From positions 186,001 through 250,000 of the forward strand of contig CAVZEM010000003.1 of the NCBI GenBank assembly GCA_963774305.1: a stretch of DNA of 64,000 bases, read 5' to 3'. The translations under genes and the position numbers were made by a program. The notes under the pieces are model-generated. The model worked only from the letters and a program-made list of their open reading frames with translations. It was not told where the DNA came from and searched no databases. Positions 41,592 to 48,325 of this stretch are shown here, piece by piece (the first letter of the stretch is position 1; each line of letters begins with the position of its first letter). The DNA comes from DASUPK01 sp963774305 (GTDB lineage: Bacteria > Actinomycetota > Thermoleophilia > Solirubrobacterales > 70-9).

Positions 41592-42863
41592 ATGGCGGCG
41601 GACGAGAAATTCCCGGCAGCTCCGAGGATTGCCTCCTACCAGGCCGACCCCGCCGCGGTCGGACGCGTCCTGCTGCTCTACTCCGGGGGCCTGGACACCA
41701 GCGTGACGCTGAAGTGGATTCAGGAGCGCTACGGGGCCGAGATCGTGACCCTCACGGTCAACCTCGGCCAGCCGGGCGAGGACTGGGACGTCGTCACCGG
41801 CAAGGCGGAGCAGCTCGGCGCCGTCGAAACGGTGCTGGTGGACGCCCGCGAGGAGTTCGCGAACGACTACGTCCTGGCCGCGATCAAGGCGAACGCGCTC
41901 TACGGCGGCGGCTATCCGCTGTTCACGGCGCTCGGCAGGCCGCTGATCGGCAAGCTCGCCGTCGAGGCCGCGCGGCAGCACGGGTGCGACACGATCGCCC
42001 ACGGCTGCACCGGCAAGGGCAACGACCAGGTGCGGATCGAGGCGACGATCGCGACCCTCGATCCAGAGCTGCGGATCATCGCGCCGGTCCGCGAGTGGCA
42101 GATGGGCAGGGAGGAGGAGATCGCGTACGCGCGCGAGCACGGCATCCCGGTGAAGGGCGGGACCGAGGTCTCTCCCTATTCGATCGACGACAACCTCTGG
42201 GGTCGTTCCTCGGAGGGACGCGAGATCGAGGACCTGGACGCCGCTCCGCCCGACGACGTCTTCCAGCTGGTCACACGTCCCGAGGACGCGCCCGATGAGC
42301 CGCAGGAGGTCATGATCGGCTTCGAGCGCGGCCGCCCGGTCTCGATCGACGGCGAGCAGCTCGGCCTGGTCGAGCTGCTCGAGCGGGTCGCCGAGATCGG
42401 GCAGCGCCATGGCGTCGGCATCGTCGACCAGATTGAGGACCGCGTCGTCGGGCTCAAGGTCCGCGACCTCTACGAGGTGCCCGCGGCCGCAATCGTGCTG
42501 GCCGCGCACCGCGAGCTCGAGAAGCTCGTCTGCACGATCCACCAGAACAACTTCAAGGGAGCCCTCGAGAGCCATTGGGCCTACCTTTGCTACACCGGGC
42601 TCTGGCTGGAGCCCCTGCGGGCCGACCTCGACGCGTACATGGACTCGGTCAACGAGTTCGTCACCGGCGAGGTGTCGCTCAGGCTCTATCGCGGATCCGT
42701 GACCCCGATCCGGCGAAGCTCCCCCTACGCGCTCTATGACCGCTCGCTCGCATCATTCGGCGAATCCGGGGGAGACTTCTCCCAGCACGCGAGCCCGGGC
42801 TTCATCGAGCTCTTTACGCTGCAGAGCCGGCTCGCTCACCGAATCAGGAAGGAGAACGAGTGA
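41592..42863 (+). CDS. argG: Argininosuccinate synthase
   Basis: Joins citrulline and aspartate with ATP. 423 aa from ATG 41592 (MAADEKFPAAPRI). PP-loop LLYSGGLDTSVTLKW, then AHGCTGKGNDQVR, SPYSIDDNLWGRSSEGREIE, and the C-terminal tetramerisation region. Upstream in-frame codons lie in the divergent promoter gap and are not homologous. Separate from the argCJBD operon. Its stop overlaps the start of a small membrane protein gene (GTGA). Confidence 0.97.
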   Translation: MAADEKFPAAPRIASYQADPAAVGRVLLLYSGGLDTSVTLKWIQERYGAEIVTLTVNLGQPGEDWDVVTGKAEQLGAVETVLVDAREEFANDYVLAAIKANALYGGGYPLFTALGRPLIGKLAVEAARQHGCDTIAHGCTGKGNDQVRIEATIATLDPELRIIAPVREWQMGREEEIAYAREHGIPVKGGTEVSPYSIDDNLWGRSSEGREIEDLDAAPPDDVFQLVTRPEDAPDEPQEVMIGFERGRPVSIDGEQLGLVELLERVAEIGQRHGVGIVDQIEDRVVGLKVRDLYEVPAAAIVLAAHRELEKLVCTIHQNNFKGALESHWAYLCYTGLWLEPLRADLDAYMDSVNEFVTGEVSLRLYRGSVTPIRRSSPYALYDRSLASFGESGGDFSQHASPGFIELFTLQSRLAHRIRKENE

Positions 42864-43012
42864 TCTACGAGCTGATCGGACGGATGGTCGTCGGGTTCAT
42901 CCGCTGGCGCTACGGACGCGAGATTCGCATTGCCGCCGGCGCCGGACTTGCCCTCACCGCGCTCGGTGTGGGCGCCTACCTAGCCAGCCGGAGCGGCGAG
43001 GAACCCACCTAA
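42860..43012 (+). CDS. Small membrane protein, 50 aa
   Basis: GTG 42860 overlaps the argG stop as GTGA and the frame runs to TAA 43010-43012. It encodes MIYELIGRMVVGFIRWRYGR and then a hydrophobic helix (IAAGAGLALTALGVGAYLA) ending SRSGEEPT. Coupling to argG and a plausible basic-hydrophobic-acidic layout suggest a real small protein. No family recognised. Confidence 0.5.
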   Translation: MIYELIGRMVVGFIRWRYGREIRIAAGAGLALTALGVGAYLASRSGEEPT

Positions 43013-43054
43013 AACGGGTTGCTCCTCGGCTGCGCCTCGGAGCACCCTCGCATC
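43012..43054 (+). repeat. Hairpin repeat, copy 1
   Basis: AAACGGGTTGCTCCTCGGCT through CACCCTCGCATC, nearly identical to 44301-44344. It contains an interrupted stem TGCTCC-GGC...GCC-GGAGCA. It directly follows the argG unit and may act as terminator. Confidence 0.7.
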
Positions 43055-43056
43055 AA

Positions 43057-43293
43057 CTAGTACGCCTTCGGCGGGAGCAGGTGGGTGTGCTCTGAGCCCG
43101 GGACCGAGCTCGGCAGGGAGCGGTTGGCCCTGGCCGCGTATGCGCGCGCCGCGCGCTCGTCGCTGCGCGCCCGGCTGCGCTCGCGGAGGAGATGTAGCCA
43201 GCGCCGACGCGGCCTGGCGGCTCGTCGTGTCGGGATCCTGATCGCTCCGCTGTGCGCCTCCATCTCAGCTCCTCTCGCTTGGTTGCTCGTCAC
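43057..43293 (-). CDS. Hypothetical Arg-rich small protein
   Basis: 78 aa (MTSNQARGAEMEAHSGAIRI to HTHLLPPKAY), divergent from the LysR gene. Third codon positions are mostly G/C, but an overlapping plus-strand frame (43085-43357) shares the same third positions, so base composition does not decide the strand. The divergent position next to a LysR regulator favours the minus-strand frame slightly. No family recognised. Nothing else was seen in the gap up to 43356. Confidence 0.35.
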   Translation of the reverse strand: MTSNQARGAEMEAHSGAIRIPTRRAARPRRRWLHLLRERSRARSDERAARAYAARANRSLPSSVPGSEHTHLLPPKAY

Positions 43294-43356
43294 TGGAACG
43301 AGACCAATGGTCCTCGGTGTGAGGTATCAGCGCAACATGGATTTCTTCTTGAAGTG

Positions 43357-43371
43357 ATAAGTTCCACTTAT
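43357..43371. promoter_or_regulatory. Palindromic operator overlapping the LysR start codon
   Basis: ATAAGT-TCC-ACTTAT, a perfect inverted repeat that includes the first two bases of ATG 43370, within a larger AAGTG...CACTT. It fits a LysR-type autoregulatory site. Confidence 0.55.
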
Positions 43372-44296
43372 GCTCGATATCCGGAGGATGAGGGTCCTGC
43401 AGGAGGTCGTGACGCGTGGCTCGTTCTCAGCGGCCGCTGATTCCCTGCATCTCTCACAGTCCGCCGTCAGCCAGCAGATCGCGGCGCTCGAGCGCGAGGT
43501 GGGCATTCCCCTGCTCGAGCGGACCACGGACGGCCCGAAGCTGACCGTCGCCGGAGAGGCGTTGATGGAGCATGGCGATGCCGTCATCTGCCGGCTCGAG
43601 GAGGCCGAGCGCGAGCTCGCGCAGATCGCTGGCCTGGAGGGGGGCCGGCTTCGTCTCGCCAGCTTCCCGACGGCCAGCGCCACGCTGATGACCAAGGCGC
43701 TTGCGCTGTTCCGCCAGCGCTTCCCGAAGGTCGAGCTCCAGTTCAACGAGGACGAGCCGGAGGACGCGTTCCCCGGGCTGAAGCGCGGGGACTTCGATCT
43801 CGCCGTCGTCTTCGACTATCCGGCCTTCCCGCTCGACTTCTCGCGCGACGTGGAGGCCGAGCTGATCTACGAGGAGTCGATGCGGGTCGCGTTGCCCCCG
43901 GGGCATCCACTGGCCGCGGCGAAGTCCGTCCGCATCGAGGATCTGGCGGACGAGGACTGGCTCTGCGGATCGCTGCCGAGCTCCTGCCGCCAGCAGGTGA
44001 TCACGCTCTGCAGGGAGGCCGGCTTCGAGCCGCGCGTCAGCTTCGAGAGCGAGGAGTACGACGTCATCAAGGGGTTCGTCGCTGGCGGGCTGGGCGTCAC
44101 GATTCTTCCCGAGCTTGCCGGCGACCATCCCGGGATCGAGCTTCGCGCGGTGAGGGGGAAGAAGCCCATTCGCCGCGTGTGGGCCGTGACACGCGAGGAC
44201 GAGGTTCGCTCGCCCGCAGCCGACGAGATGCTGGGCATCCTCCGCGAGGTCTGCCGGGCCTATCGTGAGGGCCGGGACCTGGTCCTCGCCGCCTGA
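43370..44296 (+). CDS. LysR-family transcriptional regulator
   Basis: 308 aa. N-terminal winged helix-turn-helix (MLDIRRMRVLQEVVTRGSFS, AAADSLHLSQSAVSQQIAAL) and a C-terminal periplasmic-binding-protein-like effector domain (GRLRLASFPTASATLM, GVTILPEL). The effector is unknown. A palindrome overlaps its start codon, suggesting negative autoregulation. It stands between two copies of a hairpin repeat. The small divergent ORF is a possible target. Confidence 0.95.
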   Translation: MLDIRRMRVLQEVVTRGSFSAAADSLHLSQSAVSQQIAALEREVGIPLLERTTDGPKLTVAGEALMEHGDAVICRLEEAERELAQIAGLEGGRLRLASFPTASATLMTKALALFRQRFPKVELQFNEDEPEDAFPGLKRGDFDLAVVFDYPAFPLDFSRDVEAELIYEESMRVALPPGHPLAAAKSVRIEDLADEDWLCGSLPSSCRQQVITLCREAGFEPRVSFESEEYDVIKGFVAGGLGVTILPELAGDHPGIELRAVRGKKPIRRVWAVTREDEVRSPAADEMLGILREVCRAYREGRDLVLAA

Positions 44297-44300
44297 CATC

Positions 44301-44344
44301 AAACGGGTTGCTCCTCGGCTTCGCCTGCGGAGCACCCTCGCATC
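44301..44344 (+). repeat. Hairpin repeat, copy 2
   Basis: Second copy of the element at 43012-43054, differing by one substitution and a one-base insertion. Stem TGCTCC...GGAGCA with inner GGC-TTC-GCC. It starts 4 nt after the LysR stop, a likely terminator position. Confidence 0.7.
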
Positions 44345-44404
44345 TGGCGTGCAGGATTCCTTGCAGGGAGACACCGGCCGGAAACGGGGCTCCGCAGGCG
44401 CGAC

Positions 44405-44564
44405 GCGCCTGTGAGAGCGTTCGCTACCGTTCCTGGCTCGATTCGAGCCGAGTCCCTCGATAGAGGGAGCGGGGAACCCAAGTGTCGTTGGGGCGAATCG
44501 CCGGCAACTGCTCCGGCGTAACGCGACTCCTTTCCGCGTGAGCCCGTCAGCTAACCCCGCAGGC
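44405..44564 (+). promoter_or_regulatory. c-di-AMP (ydaO-yuaA) riboswitch
   Basis: The leader shows the ydaO landmarks in order: GGGGAACCCA (44471-44480), TTGGGGCGAATCG (44488-44500) and the 3' signature CCGTCAGCTAACCCCG (44544-44559). In actinobacteria this riboswitch typically controls cell-wall hydrolases and Rpf proteins, as here. c-di-AMP binding is expected to reduce expression. It is 10 nt from the next start codon. The 5' boundary is approximate. Confidence 0.87.
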
Positions 44565-44574
44565 ACAGAAGGAG

Positions 44575-45618
44575 ATGGAAGCAGCGACCACACACGCCCG
44601 CAGCGCACGCGTCCGGCCCCGCCGGGCCTTCAGGCGACGGCGCATGACGCTGGGCGCGGGCGTCGCAATCGCGGCGATCGTCGCCCTGGGCGTCGGCTTT
44701 GCCGGGGCCGAGGACCCCTCGCTCAAGGACAAGATCGATGCCGCCCGCTCGGATGCCGGTCAGCTTTCGAACAAGGTCAATGCGCAAACGGCGCAGATCG
44801 CCTCGCTGACGGACCGGGCCCACCAGGCGGGTGCCCGCGCGATGGAGCTGAACGCTCAGGTCCAGACCGCGGAGTCCCGCTCGCATCAGCTCGCGACCCA
44901 GCTCGACGCCGCCGAACGCCAGCTCGACCAGCTCCGAGGGCAGTACGCGCTGGCGGTCAAGGAGCTCGACCAGCGGCTCGTCGCGATCTACGAGACCGAT
45001 GCGCCCGACTACGTCACGGTGCTGCTCAACTCCAATGGCTTCGACGACCTCTCCACCCGCTCGGACTACCTCAACGCCCTGCATGACGCTGACCTGCGCA
45101 TCGCCGACAAGGTCGCCTCGCTCCGCGACCAGGTCGCCGGCAATGTCCACAGGGTCGCCGACCTGAAGCAGCAGTCCGACCAGGAGGCCCAGCAGCTGAG
45201 CGCCGCCAAGTCGAGCTTCGAGGCGAGCCAGCAGGCCGCCAATCAGAGCGCAGCCGCGGTGACAGCCGCGCGAACGGGAACGCAGTCCTCGCTGTCGCAG
45301 GCCCAGGGTCAGGTCGCGCAGCTCGAGCAGGAGCAGGCGGCGCAGCAACAGCAGCAATCCTCATCCGGCTCCGGCTCCCCCGCCTACCTGGGCGGCCCCT
45401 ACGCCATCCCGACCTACATCGTCATGTGTGAGTCCGGAGGCAACTACCACGCGCTCAACCCCTCGAGCGGGGCCGGTGGCGCGTACCAGATCCTGCCGTC
45501 CACCTGGGCCGCCTACGGCGGGCAAGGCGCTCCGCAGGACGCGCCGAAGGCCGAGCAGGACCGCATCGCCGCCGAGATCTGGCGCGACTCCGGGCCGAGC
45601 GCCTGGTCCTGCGCCTAG
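44575..45618 (+). CDS. Exported coiled-coil protein with Rpf/transglycosylase-like domain
   Basis: 347 aa. Basic N-terminus, then a helix acting as signal or anchor (MTLGAGVAIAAIVALGVGFAG), a long coiled coil (about 50-260, rich in Ala, Gln, Leu and Asp) as in PcsB/NlpC-type hydrolases, and a C-terminal Rpf/lysozyme-like domain: YIVMCESGGNYHALN (catalytic Glu), GAYQILPSTWAAYGG and SAWSCA. Cleaves peptidoglycan glycan strands. AAGGAG directly abuts ATG 44575, so the start is uncertain; ATG 44644 is an alternative. Controlled by the c-di-AMP riboswitch. Confidence 0.87.
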   Translation: MEAATTHARSARVRPRRAFRRRRMTLGAGVAIAAIVALGVGFAGAEDPSLKDKIDAARSDAGQLSNKVNAQTAQIASLTDRAHQAGARAMELNAQVQTAESRSHQLATQLDAAERQLDQLRGQYALAVKELDQRLVAIYETDAPDYVTVLLNSNGFDDLSTRSDYLNALHDADLRIADKVASLRDQVAGNVHRVADLKQQSDQEAQQLSAAKSSFEASQQAANQSAAAVTAARTGTQSSLSQAQGQVAQLEQEQAAQQQQQSSSGSGSPAYLGGPYAIPTYIVMCESGGNYHALNPSSGAGGAYQILPSTWAAYGGQGAPQDAPKAEQDRIAAEIWRDSGPSAWSCA

Positions 45619-46415
45619 GCCAGGAACGCCTCCAGCACGGGGACGATCGCCTCGGGCGGCGCCGCGTGGTCGCAACCCTCCAGGGTCCGGTACCGCACAT
45701 CCGGCAGCACCCCGACCACGGCACGCGCCGCGCTGCGCAGCCACGCCGGGCTGTTGCCGCCATCCATGACGAGCGCCGGGACGGTGATGGAGTCGGTCCA
45801 GTCGTTCGAGAGCGGCTTCCCGTCCATGCTCTGCCTGAGCATCACCCGCCCGTCGTAGGAGACGGTGTGGGCCAGGGGCACCATCGCTTCCGCCATCGGC
45901 GAATTCACCATCGGCTCGACCATCTCCGGGGGCATGCCGACAGCGGTCGTCATGAAGTACCGCATCACCTCCCGGCCCTCGCCGGCCGCGGCCAGCTCCT
46001 CGAGGTGCTCGGCGTAGTCGGCGGGGAGGGGCGGACGGCTGTCGGTGACGATGTACGGCGGCTCGTACACCGCGAGCTTGCCCACCGAGACGCTGCGAGC
46101 CGCCGTCTCCAGGGCAAGGGCCCCGCCCGAGGAGTGCCCGAAGAGGTGGGCGGTTCCACCGGTGGCCCCGATCACGGCCTGGAGGTCCTCGATCTCGCGC
46201 TCGACGGCGTAGGGCTCGGTGAACCCGCTGTCGCCCCGCCCACGACGGTCGTAGCAGTAGACGGTGAAGTCATCCGCCAGCGCCTCGGCGAGCTCCGCGG
46301 GCGAGCGCCGGTCGTTCCAAGCACCGCCGACGATGACCAGCGCCGGGCCGTCCCCAGTGCGGTCGTAGGCGATCTCGGTCCCATCGGCTGATCGGGTCAT
46401 CTCGGCGACGGTCAT
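45615..46415 (-). CDS. Alpha/beta-fold hydrolase
   Basis: 266 aa from ATG 46415, with AGGAGG 5 nt upstream. Nucleophile elbow GHSSGG, oxyanion-side GGAWNDRR, catalytic acid candidate in VPALVMDGGNSPAW and histidine in LEGCDHAAP. YCYDRRGRGDSG is typical of small esterase/epoxide-hydrolase relatives. Substrate unknown. Its stop interlocks at CTAG with the convergent Rpf-like gene. Confidence 0.88.
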   Translation of the reverse strand: MTVAEMTRSADGTEIAYDRTGDGPALVIVGGAWNDRRSPAELAEALADDFTVYCYDRRGRGDSGFTEPYAVEREIEDLQAVIGATGGTAHLFGHSSGGALALETAARSVSVGKLAVYEPPYIVTDSRPPLPADYAEHLEELAAAGEGREVMRYFMTTAVGMPPEMVEPMVNSPMAEAMVPLAHTVSYDGRVMLRQSMDGKPLSNDWTDSITVPALVMDGGNSPAWLRSAARAVVGVLPDVRYRTLEGCDHAAPPEAIVPVLEAFLA

Positions 46416-46506
46416 CTCATCCTCCTGTTCGTCGGTCTGTCAATACGACCGCGTGCGCCCGCGAAATTCATCGCGGCGGCGAGAGGAGGGGGGCGACGCA
46501 GCCCGC

Positions 46507-47308
46507 TCAGGGGGTGAGGGCGCCCGCCGCCTCCGGGGTCACCGCCCGGAAGCTGAAGCTCTCCTCCAGGTACAGCTCGACCGAGTCGGCGTCGTGGCTC
46601 AGGTAGCCGATCGAGAGGTCCTGGCCCGAGTCGAAGAGGAAGTCGCCGCCGCGCATGCTCACCACGGCGCCCTCCCGCACGGCTGGAGCCCAGACGATCG
46701 GGCCACCGAGGATCTCCCGGAGGTGCTCCAGCAGCGGATAGCCGCCGTGCTCGCCGGTCTCGAGCACTCGGGTGTGCGCCTCGGGGCTGAGCGCTAGTCC
46801 GTAGGGGCCGTCGACTCCGGCAGCGCGCAGGTCGTCCACCGCCTTGGCGATGTGCCGCGGGTAGCGCTCGCAGTCCTCGCCGAGGGCGATCTTCTCGTTC
46901 GGCGAGGCCTCGTCACCCGGCGATGCCGGCCGACTTCCAGCCGTGGAAGACGACCGAGTTCTCCGCGCCCGCGATGCTCCGGGCGGCCACGTCGAGGGCG
47001 TCCAGATCGACGTCCTCGGCGCCCCGCTCTGTGTCGTCGAGCTCGGAGCGGGAGACCGAGAAGCGGGCCCGCAGCTCCACCAGCCCGAGGACCCGCCGCT
47101 GCCTGCCGGCCACTCCGTCACCCGGCGGATCGGACAGCGCCTCGGCGCGGCCGAGGTTGGTGGCGGAGTGATCCCAGCCGTGCGGGCCGTCGAAGTCGAC
47201 CAGCTTGCGCGCAGCGAGCGCGGGGGTGAGGCGCTCTCGAGCCTCCTCGTCCAGAAGCCGCCAACTCTCCCCGGTGATCGGGGCGTGCTCACGGAGCAGG
47301 TGGCTCAT
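46507..47308 (-). CDS. Family 1 encapsulin shell protein, apparent +1 frameshift
   Basis: Shell protomer of a ferritin-type nanocompartment (HK97 fold). Start ATG 47308 overlaps the cargo stop (ATGA). First frame, 131 codons: MSHLLREHAPITGESWRLLD, KLVDFDGPHGWDHSA, SVVFHGWKSAGIAG, then TGA at 46915-46913. The homologous remainder continues in the +1 frame from GAC (46914): DEASPNEKIALGED, DGPYGLALSP, RGGDFLFDSGQDLSIGYLS, YLEESFSFRAVTPEAA. Together 266 aa, the normal length. The shift site is GGG-UGA-C. It may be a sequencing error, a mutation or programmed shifting. Confidence 0.88.
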
Positions 47309-47713
47309 CGGGCGCTCCCCTTCAGGCTGCCGATCCCGAGCGACTCGCTGCCGACCAGGGGCGCGCCCTTGGCGGCCTCTCCCTCGGTGGCCTCCTCCTC
47401 GGACTCCTCGCCATGCTCGACGATGTCGCCCTCCTGGAAGAGGATCCCTTGGGCGATCTCGCGCCAGAGCGGGGTCCGGCGCAGGAGGAACTCGAGGTCC
47501 ATCGCGAAGTGCTTGAACTCCTCGCCCTGGACGTCCCGCATGATCGCGCGCGCCTCGGCATCCGGCTCGACCGCCAGGCGCTGCTCGTACCAGCCGATCG
47601 CCTCCGCCTCCTCAGTGACAGAGGCGCAGAGGCGGGCGAAGGTCCGCGTCTCCTCGGGCAGCTCGTCGGCCGGCTCGTGATATTGGTCAAAGCCCCCGGG
47701 CGCATCCTTTCAC
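47305..47713 (-). CDS. Encapsulated ferritin (EncFtn) cargo, apparent +1 frameshift near the start
   Basis: Iron-oxidising four-helix half-ferritin packed inside the shell. Homology runs from YHEPADELPEETRTFARLC through EEAEAIGWYEQRL and EEFKHFAMDLEFLLRRTPLW; the Glu/Glu/His ferroxidase residues are visible. An acidic linker leads to the encapsulin-targeting peptide SLGIGSLKG at the C-terminus. No ATG, GTG or TTG is in this frame upstream. GTG 47713 reads eight codons to CTT-TGA-C, and a +1 slip there enters the EncFtn frame. Alternatively ATG 47705 enters it with one more G. The shell gene follows as ATGA. Confidence 0.85.
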
Positions 47714-47725
47714 GCCCGGCGAGAT

Positions 47726-48166
47726 CTAATCCTCTCCGGCGATCGCCTTCAGGTCCTTCGGACGCATCAGGACGTGGAGGATGTGATCGTCCAGGGCGGC
47801 GATCCCGCCCTTCTTCATCTTCACGCGCGAGCCGGTGACCAGGGCGATTGCCGACGAGAAGTCCGGCTCGTGGCCGACCAGCATCACCTCCCCGCGGCCG
47901 GCGGCGACCTCCAGGGGATCGAAGTCGCCGCCTCGCAACCGGTCGTCTTCCTCAACCGGGCAATCAACGGCGGCGCACGCGAGCTCCGCTGTCCGCTTCG
48001 CTCGGACCTTCGGGCTGGTCAGGCAGACGTCCAACTTGACGCCGAGCTTCTTCAGGGCCTGGCCTGCCTGCCGGGCCTGGCGCTCGCCCTTCTCGGTCAG
48101 GTCTCGCTCGGCATCGGGCTTGCCGGCGCCGTCCTCCGCGTCCCCATGTCTCAGCAGCCAGACCAC
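47726..48166 (-). CDS. sixA: SixA-type phosphohistidine phosphatase
   Basis: 146 aa from GTG 48166. Histidine-phosphatase fold with LLRHGDAE (RHG nucleophile), DLTEKGERQARQAG, VCLTSPKVRAKRTAE and the second catalytic histidine in VMLVGHEPDFS. Dephosphorylates phosphohistidine proteins in other bacteria; the substrate here is unknown. It ends 12 nt upstream of the encapsulin cargo start, so cotranscription is likely. Divergent from dnaE. Confidence 0.9.
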   Translation of the reverse strand: MVWLLRHGDAEDGAGKPDAERDLTEKGERQARQAGQALKKLGVKLDVCLTSPKVRAKRTAELACAAVDCPVEEDDRLRGGDFDPLEVAAGRGEVMLVGHEPDFSSAIALVTGSRVKMKKGGIAALDDHILHVLMRPKDLKAIAGED

Positions 48167-48325
48167 CAGCTCAACCTAGCGCGAGCTGGGTTCCGACAGG
48201 TGCTGGCGAGTCACCGACCCCTTGTGGGTGCATAACTCGCCAAGGGCGGAAGTTTCGTCCGGCCGGAGCGGGTTTCGTGCCGATTTCGTCTCGCCTCCGT
48301 CCGCCTTGCCCGGAATGATCGACGG

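Noticed and set aside
43085..43357. Plus-strand ORF opposite the Arg-rich small gene
   Set aside because: Third positions coincide with those of the minus-strand frame, so composition cannot support it; it would run into the LysR operator and has no ribosome-binding site or family match.
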